In this document: positions 27,971 through 36,302 of the stretch, one piece after another
How positions within the stretch are numbered: the stretch's first letter is position 1
Layout: each line of letters starts with the position of its first letter
NCBI GenBank assembly: GCA_903901875.1
Contig: CAIUSO010000151.1
Coordinates: 1-64,000, forward strand
Length of the DNA: 64,000 bases
From: an uncultured Geobacteraceae bacterium
GTDB taxonomy: Bacteria > Desulfobacterota > Desulfuromonadia > Geobacterales > Pseudopelobacteraceae
Direction: 5' to 3'
Position numbers and translations under genes: made by a program
The notes under the pieces: model-generated
Databases searched by the model: none
Told to the model about the DNA's origin: nothing
Seen by the model: only the letters and a program-made list of their open reading frames with translations

Positions 27971-29143
27971 TTATCTGTCAATTTCACCAAGAACAATGTC
28001 AAGGGTTCCGATTACAGCAACAAGGTCGGCAATCATAGATCCAACGCTCATTTGTTCTATGGCTTGAAGATTGATAAATGACGGAGGTCTGATTCTCAGA
28101 CGTTCAGGCATGTTACCGCCATCACTGACAATGTAGAACCCAAGCTCACCTTTCGGTGCCTCAACTCCTTGATACACTTCGCCTTCTGGTGCATAAAAAC
28201 CTTCCGAAGCAATTTTGAAGTGGTGGATAAGCCCTTCGATACTGTTATACACGTTTTCTTTTGGAGGATAACATACCTGCGGGCAGTCAGCCAGAACCGG
28301 ACCCGGCTTCAGCTTATCAAGTGCCTGCCGAACAATCTTGCACGATTCGCGCATCTCGACAAGACGGACTTTATAGCGATCAAAGGTGTCACATTTCTCA
28401 CCAACAGGTACCTGGAACGTATACTTTTCATAACCAGCGTACGGGGTATCGCGTCGCAGATCCCAATCTACACCGGAGCCACGAAGTGCCGGACCGGTAA
28501 TACCAATATCAATGGCATCTTCCGCCGATATCACCCCGTTGCCGATTGTTCGCTTAAGCCAGATCGGATTTGTCGTCAGTAAACCTTCATACTGATCAAG
28601 ATATCCTGGCATGACGTCGATGAAATCGCTCACCTTCTTGACAAAACCGTCGGGAACATCCTGGGAAAGTCCGCCAACCCGGAAGAAGTTAGAGGTCATA
28701 CGGGCACCGGAAATCTGCTCGTATATTTCCATGATCGTCTCGCGCTCACGGAATGCATATATAAATACGGTCATGGCACCGATATCAAGGGCATGGCAGG
28801 CGATCCAGACGAGATGGGACTGGAGTCTCGTCAGTTCAGCCATTATGATCCTGATTGTTTCGGCACGCTCCGGCACCTCTACCGCCATCAGCTTTTCAAC
28901 GGCCAGAATGTATCCAAGATTGTTACTCATGGGAGCAAGATAATCCAGACGATCTGTCAGCGGCAAAATCTGATGGTAGGTGCGATGTTCGGACAGCTTC
29001 TCAACGCCGCGGTGGAGATAACCGATATGGGGAGTTACCTTGACGATTACCTCTCCATCGAGTTCGAGTACAAGCCGCAACACGCCGTGTGTACTCGGAT
29101 GCTGTGGACCCATGTTTAATGTCATTGTTTCAGTATTTGCCAT
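27971..29143 (-). CDS. nuoD: NADH-quinone oxidoreductase subunit D
   Basis: A 390-residue subunit related to the large subunit of NiFe hydrogenase. MTLNMGPQHPSTHGVLRLVLELDGE at the start holds the conserved quinone-site His, and PHIGYLHRGVEKL follows. It ends with LDIVLGEIDR. It is separate from nuoC, unlike the fused NuoCD of enterobacteria. The gap to nuoC is 44 bases. Confidence 0.96.
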   Translation of the reverse strand: MANTETMTLNMGPQHPSTHGVLRLVLELDGEVIVKVTPHIGYLHRGVEKLSEHRTYHQILPLTDRLDYLAPMSNNLGYILAVEKLMAVEVPERAETIRIIMAELTRLQSHLVWIACHALDIGAMTVFIYAFRERETIMEIYEQISGARMTSNFFRVGGLSQDVPDGFVKKVSDFIDVMPGYLDQYEGLLTTNPIWLKRTIGNGVISAEDAIDIGITGPALRGSGVDWDLRRDTPYAGYEKYTFQVPVGEKCDTFDRYKVRLVEMRESCKIVRQALDKLKPGPVLADCPQVCYPPKENVYNSIEGLIHHFKIASEGFYAPEGEVYQGVEAPKGELGFYIVSDGGNMPERLRIRPPSFINLQAIEQMSVGSMIADLVAVIGTLDIVLGEIDR

Positions 29144-29187
29144 GTATCGCCTCTTCTAATATCGAATTACAGTACGATGAATTAAAA

Positions 29188-29685
29188 CTATGACAAGCGC
29201 CCTTTGTAGGGTTCGCGATCAGGTCCCTGGAGTGGGTAGTCTTTTCTCAGCGGATGACCAACCCAGTCATCTGTCATCAGAATACGGCGCAGATCAGGGT
29301 GACCGGCGAAGTGTATGCCGAACAGGTCAAAAACTTCACGCTCTAGCCAGTTAGCCGTACCCCACACCACCGAAGCCGTCGGTATTGTACAATCTTCTTC
29401 GGATACCGGTGTCTTTATACGCAGCCGATCCTTGTTGGGAATTGAGCAGAGCAGGTAAACAACAAGAAAGCGCTCTTCTTTTTTCCCCAAGTAATCAACG
29501 GCGGTGAGGTCAGTAAGCAGGTTATACTGGAGTGACTGTTTGAGGAAAGTGAGAATGTCCGTAATCGCATCCTTCTTCACGGTCACCGTGACTTCACCCC
29601 TGAATTCTACGACATCAATAATTGAAGCGGCGAATTTTTCTCTCAGTTTCAGTACTGCACGATTATTTTCTGCCATGATATCCAA
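29188..29685 (-). CDS. nuoC: NADH-quinone oxidoreductase subunit C
   Basis: A 165-residue peripheral subunit. The diagnostic motif is WLEREVFDLFGIHFAGHPDLRRILMTDDWVGHPLRKDYPLQG near the C-terminus. It stands between nuoB and nuoD. Two methionines near the start (MDIM) leave the start uncertain by three codons. Confidence 0.95.
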   Translation of the reverse strand: MDIMAENNRAVLKLREKFAASIIDVVEFRGEVTVTVKKDAITDILTFLKQSLQYNLLTDLTAVDYLGKKEERFLVVYLLCSIPNKDRLRIKTPVSEEDCTIPTASVVWGTANWLEREVFDLFGIHFAGHPDLRRILMTDDWVGHPLRKDYPLQGPDREPYKGRLS

Positions 29686-29732
29686 CCCTTTTGTGGGATT
29701 TGTGAAGATTATTACCGCTGTTTACGTTTCTT

Positions 29733-30248
29733 TCAGGCTGCTTCCGGAATGTATCGCTGACCCAATCCAATGGCCGAACCGAAGGAGTTCCGCTCAGTCA
29801 TAATTTTGTCCTGAAGCTTCATCAAACCGTACAGCAATGCTTCCGGACGTGGTGGACAACCGGGGATATACACATCAACCGGCAGCGCCTCGTCAATTCC
29901 CTGAACCACGCTGTAGGTATCAAAAATGCCACCTGAACAGGCGCATGCACCCATGGCTATAACCCATTTCGGCTCTGGCATCTGCTCATAGACGGTCTTG
30001 ATTACCGGGAGCATTTTTTTGGTTACCGTACCTGCAATGATAATACAGTCGGACTGACGTGGTGATGCCCTGAAAATTATGCCGAAACGGTCAAGGTCAT
30101 TGTGCGAAGCGCCGGTTGCCATCATTTCAATGGCGCAACATGCCAAACCGAAGGTCATCGGCCAGATGGATGATTTCCGGGACCAGTTAACCAAAAGATC
30201 CAGTGACGTGGTGATAACGTTATCGCCAAGCGGATTGTCTACTCCCAT
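29733..30248 (-). CDS. nuoB: NADH-quinone oxidoreductase subunit B
   Basis: A 171-residue subunit carrying the terminal cluster N2. The ligands lie in [11 protein letters not shown] (tandem Cys), [21 protein letters not shown] and [13 protein letters not shown]. It hands electrons to quinone at the interface with NuoD and NuoH. Its start lies inside the end of nuoA (10-base overlap), suggesting translational coupling. Confidence 0.96.
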   Translation of the reverse strand: MGVDNPLGDNVITTSLDLLVNWSRKSSIWPMTFGLACCAIEMMATGASHNDLDRFGIIFRASPRQSDCIIIAGTVTKKMLPVIKTVYEQMPEPKWVIAMGACACSGGIFDTYSVVQGIDEALPVDVYIPGCPPRPEALLYGLMKLQDKIMTERNSFGSAIGLGQRYIPEAA

Positions 30249-30595
30249 TCCAGCGCTCCTTTTTTCCAGACATAAATATAACCAACGAAGAGTATTACGA
30301 TAAACACTCCCATCTCTACCAGACCAAACACACCCAGTTTTTTGTAGAGTATTGCCCAGGGATAGAGAAAAACAGCCTCAATATCAAAGAGGATGAACAT
30401 CATCGCGATCAGATAAAACTTGATCGAGTAACGCTCCCGCGCTGTTCCCACCGGGTCACAACCACTCTCGTAGGGCTGGAGCTTGACAGCAGACGGCTTT
30501 TTAGGACCAATCAAAGATGACATGACCAGGGACACGAGACCAAATCCAATGGCCACAATCACCAGAAGTAGTATTGGCAAATAAGCACCAAGCAT
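30239..30595 (-). CDS. nuoA: NADH-quinone oxidoreductase subunit A
   Basis: A 118-residue membrane protein with three helices. [44 protein letters not shown] is the family core; the loop that is often YECG is YESG here. It is the first gene of the operon, with the ribosome binding site GAGGAGG just upstream and the promoter at 30643-30671. Confidence 0.95.
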   Translation of the reverse strand: MLGAYLPILLLVIVAIGFGLVSLVMSSLIGPKKPSAVKLQPYESGCDPVGTARERYSIKFYLIAMMFILFDIEAVFLYPWAILYKKLGVFGLVEMGVFIVILFVGYIYVWKKGALEWE

Positions 30596-30619
30596 TAGAG
30601 ATCCTCCTCACTGCGAACG

Positions 30620-30632
30620 GTATACTGTATAC
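30620..30632. promoter_or_regulatory. Palindrome at the start of the nuo transcript
   Basis: GTATACTGTATAC is a perfect odd palindrome of two GTATAC half-sites. It begins about four bases after the predicted nuo transcription start, where a bound repressor could block initiation. It is a sequence observation; no regulator is identified. Confidence 0.4.
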
Positions 30633-30642
30633 AAACGCTACC

Positions 30643-30671
30643 TAAATAGGTCATTTGAGTACCCTTGTCAA
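30643..30671 (-). promoter_or_regulatory. Promoter of the nuoA-N operon
   Basis: Minus strand TTGACA (30671-30666), 17-base spacer, TATTTA (30648-30643). This is a strong match and sits about 50 bases upstream of the nuoA ATG. A 240-base divergent spacer is shared with hemL. Confidence 0.65.
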
Positions 30672-30748
30672 CTGTTTTTTTACTCTGCCCATATTTGCAA
30701 TACCCGGGGGACCCATCGCAAATAACAAATAAAATTACTGCTTTACCA

Positions 30749-30776
30749 TTGACAATCCTTTTGTATTCATGATAAT
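30749..30776 (+). promoter_or_regulatory. Promoter of hemL
   Basis: TTGACA (30749-30754), 16-base spacer, GATAAT (30771-30776) on the plus strand, about 60 bases before the hemL ATG. It faces away from the nuo promoter. Confidence 0.6.
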
Positions 30777-30835
30777 TATTCACACATTAGAACCCTTGAT
30801 TTCACTATACTTCAATCGGTAAAGAGGGATTATCA

Positions 30836-32122
30836 ATGAACCATACACGCTCCAGTGCCCTTTTCGCACAGGCAAAAGTAGCCATCCCCGGGGGGGTCAA
30901 CAGTCCGGTCCGCGCCTTTAAATCCGTTGGTGCCGACCCGCTTTTCATTAAAAAAGCCTCCGGCTGCCATATTTATGATGAGGATGGCAACTCTTTTGTC
31001 GACTTTGTCGGATCATGGGGACCGATGATTGTCGGTCATTGTCACCCCGATGTTGTCCAGGCCGTTCATGATACCATGAATAGTGGTGCCAGTTTTGGGG
31101 CACCAACTGAACGGGAAACCATTCTTGCCAACATGGTTATTGACGCAGTCCCCTCTATTGAAATGGTCCGCATGGTCAGCTCGGGCACCGAGGCAACCAT
31201 GAGTGCCATACGTGTTGCCCGTGGTTTTACCGGCAGAGATAAGATTATAAAGTTTTCCGGGTGCTACCACGGTCACGCCGACTCTCTCCTGGTTAAGGCA
31301 GGCTCTGGTGCCGCAACATTCGGAGTTCCCGATTCCCCCGGCGTACCGGCCGATGTTGCCCGCCTCACCCTTACCGCTGAGTACAACTCCCTGGACTCGG
31401 TCAAGCGACTTGTCGCCGAGAACAGCAACTCAATTGCCTGCATTATTGTGGAGCCGGTAGCCGGCAATATGGGCACCGTGCCTCCCCGCGAAGGTTTTCT
31501 GGAAGGTCTCCGTGAAATATGTACCAATGAAGGTATTCTACTCATTTTTGATGAGGTAATGTCCGGTTTTCGGGTCGCCTACGGTGGTGCTCAGGAACTA
31601 TATGGTATCACTCCGGACATGACGACTCTGGGAAAAATCATCGGTGGTGGCCTCCCTGTTGGTGCTTTCGGTGGTAAACGGGAGATCATGGAAAAACTTT
31701 CCCCCTCAGGAGGCATCTACCAGGCAGGCACACTGTCTGGCAATCCCCTGGCCATGTCTGCCGGTATTGCCACGCTTAATTTACTCAAGCAGCCCGGCTT
31801 CTATGAGCGTCTTGAGGAGAAAAGCCGCTCTATTGCGGAAGGAATTGCCCAAGCGGCACAAAAAGCCGGCTATCCGATCTACTCTACCCGGGTCGGTAGT
31901 ATGTTTTGCTCGTTCTTCACGAAAGGTGAGGTGTTTGACTGGCCATCCGCATCAAAATGCGACACAGCTGCATTTGCCACATACTACCTTGCCATGCTTA
32001 ATGAAGGGGTTTATCTGGCTCCTTCCCAGTTTGAAACCGCTTTTGTTTCCGCAGCCCATGGAAATGCAGAAATAGAGAGTACCATCGCCGCTGCTGCAAA
32101 GTGCTTTAAGCTGATCGCCTGA
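30836..32122 (+). CDS. hemL: Glutamate-1-semialdehyde 2,1-aminomutase
   Basis: A 428-residue PLP enzyme that makes 5-aminolevulinate in the C5 tetrapyrrole pathway. The N-terminus [22 protein letters not shown] is diagnostic. Further motifs are [35 protein letters not shown] and [17 protein letters not shown] with the PLP-binding Lys. Length is standard. It is transcribed divergently from nuo and in the same direction as the following atp genes, 86 bases away. Haem supply fits with the cytochrome-rich physiology of this group. Confidence 0.96.
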   Translation: MNHTRSSALFAQAKVAIPGGVNSPVRAFKSVGADPLFIKKASGCHIYDEDGNSFVDFVGSWGPMIVGHCHPDVVQAVHDTMNSGASFGAPTERETILANMVIDAVPSIEMVRMVSSGTEATMSAIRVARGFTGRDKIIKFSGCYHGHADSLLVKAGSGAATFGVPDSPGVPADVARLTLTAEYNSLDSVKRLVAENSNSIACIIVEPVAGNMGTVPPREGFLEGLREICTNEGILLIFDEVMSGFRVAYGGAQELYGITPDMTTLGKIIGGGLPVGAFGGKREIMEKLSPSGGIYQAGTLSGNPLAMSAGIATLNLLKQPGFYERLEEKSRSIAEGIAQAAQKAGYPIYSTRVGSMFCSFFTKGEVFDWPSASKCDTAAFATYYLAMLNEGVYLAPSQFETAFVSAAHGNAEIESTIAAAAKCFKLIA

Positions 32123-32141
32123 GCGGTGTATACGTTTCTAT

Positions 32142-32171
32142 TTGACAATGCCGAACAACTTATGGTAATGA
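32142..32171 (+). promoter_or_regulatory. Possible promoter of the atpZ-atpI-atpB row
   Basis: TTGACA (32142-32147), 18-base spacer, TAATGA (32166-32171) lies between hemL and atpZ. The -35 is perfect and the -10 weak. Transcripts starting here would cover the F0 genes. Confidence 0.4.
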
Positions 32172-32208
32172 ATACCGGTTTTATGCAGCTTTTGTCTGTT
32201 AAAGCACC

Positions 32209-32445
32209 ATGAGTACCAGCAACCGACAGCTTTTTCAAAGCCTTGCCATGGTGTCCAGTATGGGCATCTCCGTTGTTCTTGCAATTGGCATCGGCGTATG
32301 GTTTGGCCTGACTCTGGATAAATGGTTTAGCTCAAAGCCCTGGTTCTTTTATATTTTTCTCTTTATAGGTATTGCCGCCGGCTTTAAAAATGTTTATGTC
32401 ATTGCCGGCAGGGAGATCCGCAAAAGTGATGACACCACTTCTTGA
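32209..32445 (+). CDS. atpZ: AtpZ-like F0F1 ATP synthase accessory membrane protein
   Basis: A 78-residue protein with two hydrophobic helices. SMGISVVLAIGIGVWFGLTLDKWFSSKPWFFYIFLFIGIAAGFKNVYV matches the AtpZ (ATPase gene 1) family of putative F0 assembly or Mg/Ca transport partners. It overlaps the start of the next gene by 17 bases and stands at the head of the F0 genes, which supports the call. The family function is only partly known. Confidence 0.78.
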   Translation: MSTSNRQLFQSLAMVSSMGISVVLAIGIGVWFGLTLDKWFSSKPWFFYIFLFIGIAAGFKNVYVIAGREIRKSDDTTS

Positions 32446-32809
32446 GGAGAATCTCTTTGCCACCGTATTGAAAGGGAGTTCAGCTCTTCTCCTTACTCTC
32501 TGCAGTGCAGCATTGATTTTCTTTTCTCTGCCGATCGCCCTCGGCGTATTGGCAGGCGGCTTGGTGGCAATTGTCAATTTTATCTGGATTCGCAGCGTCT
32601 TGCAGCGAATTCTCATTCAGTTGCCGGTCAAAGCTTCGAGTTATGCACAGATACGATATGTTGGACGCTTGGCTGTTACCGCTTTTTTTCTTTACTTTAT
32701 CATCACCTCCAGCTGGTTTTCGTTGGCGGGACTTTTTGTCGGTCTTTCGGTTATTGTGATTACTATTATCGCACTTTCACTATACGGCGCTCTGAGCGCA
32801 GGAGGTTAG
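32429..32809 (+). CDS. atpI: ATP synthase subunit I-like protein
   Basis: A 126-residue protein with four hydrophobic segments, typical of AtpI, which helps assemble the c-ring. The ATG at 32429 ([16 protein letters not shown]) is chosen; an in-frame ATG at 32372 would overlap atpZ by 74 bases and adds a non-hydrophobic stretch. Sequence conservation in this family is low, so the call rests on topology plus position between atpZ and atpB (4 bases upstream of atpB). Confidence 0.7.
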   Translation: MTPLLEENLFATVLKGSSALLLTLCSAALIFFSLPIALGVLAGGLVAIVNFIWIRSVLQRILIQLPVKASSYAQIRYVGRLAVTAFFLYFIITSSWFSLAGLFVGLSVIVITIIALSLYGALSAGG

Positions 32810-32813
32810 CTCC

Positions 32814-33503
32814 ATGGTACACCCCTTACTTTTTCTCTCATTTTTCCACAAGTTACTGGCTCCGCTACACATCACTGGTGCCAGTGCCGATGCAATTGCC
32901 TACACGTGGCTGATTATTGCTCTTCTGCTGGTTTTGTCTCTCATGGCAACTTCAGCTCTCAAGTCCATTCCGGGTGGCTTGCAAAACTTCATGGAATCCG
33001 TAGTTGGTGGTATCGAGACCATGATCGTGGATACCATGGGTGAGCATGGACGTCCGTTTTTTCCTCTCATCGCCACACTGGCAATCTTCGTTCTCGTCTC
33101 TAACCTGATCGGCCTGATTCCCGGTTTCTTTCCTCCGACCGCCAACATTAATACGACGGCAGCCTGTGCGGTTATCGTCTTTGTGTCTACCCATGTTGTT
33201 GGTATCAAACATCATGGACTCCACTACCTCAAGCATTTCTGCGGGCCAATTGCCTGGCTTGCTCCGATTATGTTCTTCATTGAAGTAATCGGCCACCTGA
33301 GCCGCCCTGTTTCCCTGACGCTTCGTCTCTTCGGAAATATGAACGGCCACGAACTGGTGCTGATGATTTTCTTCGGCCTGGCACCTTTCCTGGTACCACT
33401 GCCAATGATGCTGATGGGTGTTCTGGTATCGTTCATTCAGGCATTCGTGTTTATGCTTCTGGCTATGATTTACATCCAGGGTTCACTGGAAGAGGCACAC
33501 TAA
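32814..33503 (+). CDS. atpB: ATP synthase F0 subunit a
   Basis: A 229-residue membrane protein that forms the ion half-channels beside the c-ring. [38 protein letters not shown] carries the essential Arg (LTLRLFGN). [24 protein letters not shown] precedes it. The F1 genes and atpF are not in this window, in line with the separated atpB/atpE arrangement known from Geobacter. Confidence 0.95.
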   Translation: MVHPLLFLSFFHKLLAPLHITGASADAIAYTWLIIALLLVLSLMATSALKSIPGGLQNFMESVVGGIETMIVDTMGEHGRPFFPLIATLAIFVLVSNLIGLIPGFFPPTANINTTAACAVIVFVSTHVVGIKHHGLHYLKHFCGPIAWLAPIMFFIEVIGHLSRPVSLTLRLFGNMNGHELVLMIFFGLAPFLVPLPMMLMGVLVSFIQAFVFMLLAMIYIQGSLEEAH

Positions 33504-33529
33504 GTCACATTTTTATTCAGTTTTAATTA

Positions 33530-33548
33530 CTCCTATACTATTTAGGAG
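33530..33548 (+). other. Hairpin between atpB and atpE
   Basis: CTCCTA-TACTATT-TAGGAG is a 6-bp inverted repeat with a 7-base loop in the 70-base spacer. It has no T-run, so it is more likely an RNA processing or stability element, which could help make c subunits in excess, than a terminator. Inference only. Confidence 0.35.
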
Positions 33549-33573
33549 ACATAACCATACGGAGGTAGTAAAA

Positions 33574-33849
33574 ATGAGTTTTTTCACGATGTGCGTTCTG
33601 GCAGCAGGTATTGGTATGGCACTGGGCACCGTAGGAACCGGCATTGGCCAGGGTCTTGCTGTTAAAAGTGCAGTTGAAGGCGTTTCCCGTAACCCCGGCG
33701 CTTCCGGTAAAATCCTGACCACCATGATGATCGGTCTGGCCATGATCGAGTCACTCGCAATTTATGCACTGGTTGTCTGTCTGATCATCCTTTTCGCCAA
33801 CCCCTACAAAGATATCGCTATCAAACTTGCTGAAACCGTTGCAAAGTAA
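33574..33849 (+). CDS. atpE: ATP synthase F0 subunit c
   Basis: A 91-residue two-helix c-ring protein. The first helix ends in GTVGTGIGQGLAVKSAVEGVSRNP with the polar loop RNPGASGK. The second has the ion-binding carboxylate in GLAMIESLAIYALVV (Glu59). Gln26, Glu59, Ser60 and Tyr64 have the same spacing as the Na+-binding residues Gln32, Glu65, Ser66 and Tyr70 of Ilyobacter subunit c, although the neighbouring Thr67 is Leu61 here and the Pro before Gln is Thr. The strong GGAGG site is upstream and a terminator follows 21 bases after the stop. Confidence 0.95.
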   Translation: MSFFTMCVLAAGIGMALGTVGTGIGQGLAVKSAVEGVSRNPGASGKILTTMMIGLAMIESLAIYALVVCLIILFANPYKDIAIKLAETVAK

Positions 33850-33870
33850 TAGTCGGTAACAATCTGACTC

Positions 33871-33910
33871 AATAAAGAAGGGCATCCGTTCGCGGATGCC
33901 CTTCTTTATT
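33871..33910. terminator. Bidirectional terminator between atpE and the convergent lipoprotein gene
   Basis: AATAAAGAAGGGCATCCG, loop TTCG, then its exact reverse complement: an 18-bp perfect inverted repeat. The GC core GGGCATCCG is flanked by A/T runs on both sides, so it can end transcription from both the atp genes (plus) and the exeA-gspB-lipoprotein row (minus). Confidence 0.92.
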
Positions 33911-33930
33911 ATTACAGTATGATTTGCACC

Positions 33931-34704
33931 TCAGTCATTGTCTTCCTTTAAAGTGCCCCTGACTTCCGGTGAGGGGAGTGATTCAACAAGATGCCCATCC
34001 TTACCCCGAAAAACCATCCTGACCACATACCGGTACGTCATCCCCCGCTCGACAGCAGTATCGTGGTATTCACCTCCGGTACAAGGTTCCTTGTTGAGGG
34101 GCAGAGAGGAGCGTGATTGATCAGCTGTTGATCGATACAGGTTAAATCCCACAACCGTTTCCGCCGATGACGGTAGAGTGGTGACGTGGAGACTGATTTC
34201 AGTCGGTGTCAACTCCAGGGTAACAACCGGTGCCGCACGGGAGGGAACAACAGGCATCTCACCAATCTCAGCAGCAGCACCTTCCACACCGTCCGCCATA
34301 AAGGGCACCAGATTATAGGAGTAGGTAAAACCGGAAGTAACCTCCTCATCAATGACGACCAGCTGTTTGCCGTTACGCTGAACTGAGGGGGGTAAGGCAT
34401 CTGAATAAATGCGCTGAAAAAGCTGGTATCCGGTGGTACATGATCGGCAGAAACTTTCATGGTCGGTGTTACGAGCCCGTTTGCTTATTCTGACACCTGA
34501 AATGGGCGGCATTACTCCACCAACACGGTTTTTCTCCGGCAACGCAAATTCGAGCCTTACCGCCGTACCGCTTTGTCGCGCATCAATAATAGTTGGTGCC
34601 TCAGGTACCAGCATATCGGGGTACATAAGAGCACCTTTCCTGCCACACCCGGTCATGAGAAGAGGCAGAGCGATAAAAAGTGCGAACCTCTCCATCGGCT
34701 TCAC
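33931..34704 (-). CDS. Lipoprotein with fibronectin type III-like repeats, function unknown
   Basis: A 257-residue exported protein. The signal peptide ends in LPLLMTGC, giving a lipidated Cys20 followed by GRKGALMYPD, which resembles the N-terminal segment of LptM-type lipoproteins. Two Fn3-like stretches follow (about 35-135 with PTIIDARQSGTAVRLEF, and about 150-255 with VVGFNLYRSTADQS and GMTYRYVVRMVFRGKDG). Its ATG overlaps the stop of the gspB-like gene (ATGA). Position after a secretion-type ATPase pair suggests a cell-surface role; the exact function is unknown. Confidence 0.7.
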   Translation of the reverse strand: MKPMERFALFIALPLLMTGCGRKGALMYPDMLVPEAPTIIDARQSGTAVRLEFALPEKNRVGGVMPPISGVRISKRARNTDHESFCRSCTTGYQLFQRIYSDALPPSVQRNGKQLVVIDEEVTSGFTYSYNLVPFMADGVEGAAAEIGEMPVVPSRAAPVVTLELTPTEISLHVTTLPSSAETVVGFNLYRSTADQSRSSLPLNKEPCTGGEYHDTAVERGMTYRYVVRMVFRGKDGHLVESLPSPEVRGTLKEDND

Positions 34705-35417
34705 TTCTTTACCTCGACAGGCACTATTGAATCGAGCCGTATTTCATATCGACCTTCGGGCGTGACAAATTTCACCCGGTCATACTGTATCTCGGCAATG
34801 GTGGCCCCCAGTATGGCCCCCCCCTCTTTGAGGAGAAAACCGTTGATAACAGCCCTCCGTGAGCTATGGTCATCCTGCCAGGCAATACCGGACAGTTTGA
34901 GCTCTGCCGGTGGCATAATGGTCGGGAGAGGCGTTTTTTTAACGATGGCTTTCGGTGCTGTTTGAATGGGCTCCTGCTTTATCGTTTTTGGGATCACCGA
35001 TCTCACGGGCTTTTGCTTGGCACTCACCGGACGAACAGGCGGTTGCTCAGCTCTCCGTGAAGGAGCGGCCGGAGCCAGTGTCGGAGGCACCATGACTGGC
35101 GGGGAAATCACCGGCGGAGGTGAGGGCATGGCAGGTCTGGCAACAGCAGTTTGTGATGGCACCGCTGCAGGCGGTACCGGCATCTGGGAAAAGGTTGTTT
35201 TCCCTTTTGACTTCCCTTTCACCAGGTACCAGGTTGCACCGGAGGCCAACAGGGCAACTGACGCAATTACGATGACGATTTTCAGGGTGGAGCGTTGAGC
35301 AGCAGGGCGTTTTCTCTCGTTGTAAAGCTCTCCAGAGATATTTAGCCTGCCATCGGCTCGGTTTCGCCGGTTTTTTTCCTGCTCAATCTTTTTCAGGGCG
35401 TCAAGGATATAACTCAT
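34701..35417 (-). CDS. GspB-like type II secretion accessory protein
   Basis: A 238-residue single-pass membrane protein. MSYILDALKKIEQEKNRR is the GspB-type N-terminus. A hydrophobic helix follows at about 45-62, then a Pro-rich linker (about 70-160), then a compact C-terminal domain LKLSGIAWQDDHSSRRAVINGFLLKEGG that matches the T2SSB domain. GspB works with GspA/ExeA to place the secretin through the peptidoglycan. The ExeA-like gene lies 9 bases upstream. It is translationally coupled to the lipoprotein gene by a 4-base overlap. Confidence 0.75.
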   Translation of the reverse strand: MSYILDALKKIEQEKNRRNRADGRLNISGELYNERKRPAAQRSTLKIVIVIASVALLASGATWYLVKGKSKGKTTFSQMPVPPAAVPSQTAVARPAMPSPPPVISPPVMVPPTLAPAAPSRRAEQPPVRPVSAKQKPVRSVIPKTIKQEPIQTAPKAIVKKTPLPTIMPPAELKLSGIAWQDDHSSRRAVINGFLLKEGGAILGATIAEIQYDRVKFVTPEGRYEIRLDSIVPVEVKK

Positions 35418-35426
35418 GGGGTACCG

Positions 35427-36296
35427 TCACTTTCCTGAAAATAAATAATGAAAAACTCGGGACCATAACCCGCTCCGGCAGTCATCACCATCAAGCTCCA
35501 TAATAACTTCTGAAGCGATTGCCGAGGTTACCTGCAGCTGCTCTCGGGTCCACGCCATTACCAGGGCCTGTTCACAGACCACATTGATTAAACGGGGAAT
35601 ACCGTGGGAAAACCGGTAAATCCGCCGCAGAGCCGCCCGGGAAAACATTTCGGGAATTCTGCTACCCGATATTCGCAGTCGATGGTGTACATACTGTTCC
35701 GTATCATCAAAGGACATGGCGGTCAGCCGACAACGCACGGTAATGCGCTGATTCAGCTGCCGCAGGTCGTGACGACGAAGAATACCGTTCAGCTCCGGCT
35801 GACCGGCCAGTATGATCTGTATCAGTTTATCTCGTTCCGTTTCCAGGTTTGAAATCATCCGCACCTGTTCCAGAACTTCCGGTTCAAGGTTCTGGGCTTC
35901 ATCAATTACCAGAACAACGGTCTGCCCCTCACGGTTTCGCTCTATGAGATAGCGGTTTAACTGCTGGATATACCCCGCACGGTTCTGTTCGGCAGAGGGT
36001 GTTTCAATACCATACTCACGGCAGATAGAAGCGAGAAGCTGCTCTCCTGACATACAGGGATTGAAGATCAGGGCACTGGAATACTTCTCCGGATCGAGCT
36101 GGCTCAGCAATGTCCGGAGCATGGTGGTTTTACCGGTACCAACTTCCCCCATGAGTGCGATAAAGCCGGCATGACTGTCCACACCATAGAGCAGCCGGGC
36201 AAAGGTTTCCCGATGGGTGGTACTGAGAAAAACAAAATACGGGTTCGGAGTAATGGTAAACGGCTTTTCAGAAAAACCAAAAAAATCGCAGTACAT
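35427..36296 (-). CDS. ExeA/GspA-like AAA ATPase
   Basis: A 289-residue AAA protein. MYCDFFGFSEKPFTITPNPYFVFLSTTHRETFARLLYGV is the ExeA N-terminal signature. Walker A is GEVGTGKTT and Walker B VVLVIDEAQNLEPEVLEQVRMISNLET. The sensor region LNQRITVRCRLTAM and a C-terminal winged helix follow. ExeA normally also has a peptidoglycan-binding domain at the C-terminus; here the protein ends soon after the ATPase, so it is a short form. It starts 6 bases after argH and probably shares its transcript. Confidence 0.8.
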   Translation of the reverse strand: MYCDFFGFSEKPFTITPNPYFVFLSTTHRETFARLLYGVDSHAGFIALMGEVGTGKTTMLRTLLSQLDPEKYSSALIFNPCMSGEQLLASICREYGIETPSAEQNRAGYIQQLNRYLIERNREGQTVVLVIDEAQNLEPEVLEQVRMISNLETERDKLIQIILAGQPELNGILRRHDLRQLNQRITVRCRLTAMSFDDTEQYVHHRLRISGSRIPEMFSRAALRRIYRFSHGIPRLINVVCEQALVMAWTREQLQVTSAIASEVIMELDGDDCRSGLWSRVFHYLFSGK

Positions 36297-36302
36297 CCCG
36301 GT

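Noticed and set aside
30595-30783. 62-codon minus-strand frame before nuoA
   Set aside because: It covers the nuo promoter and palindrome and shows no protein-like features.
32372-32428. Upstream start for atpI
   Set aside because: It would overlap atpZ by 74 bases, adds residues unlike the family and has no better binding site.
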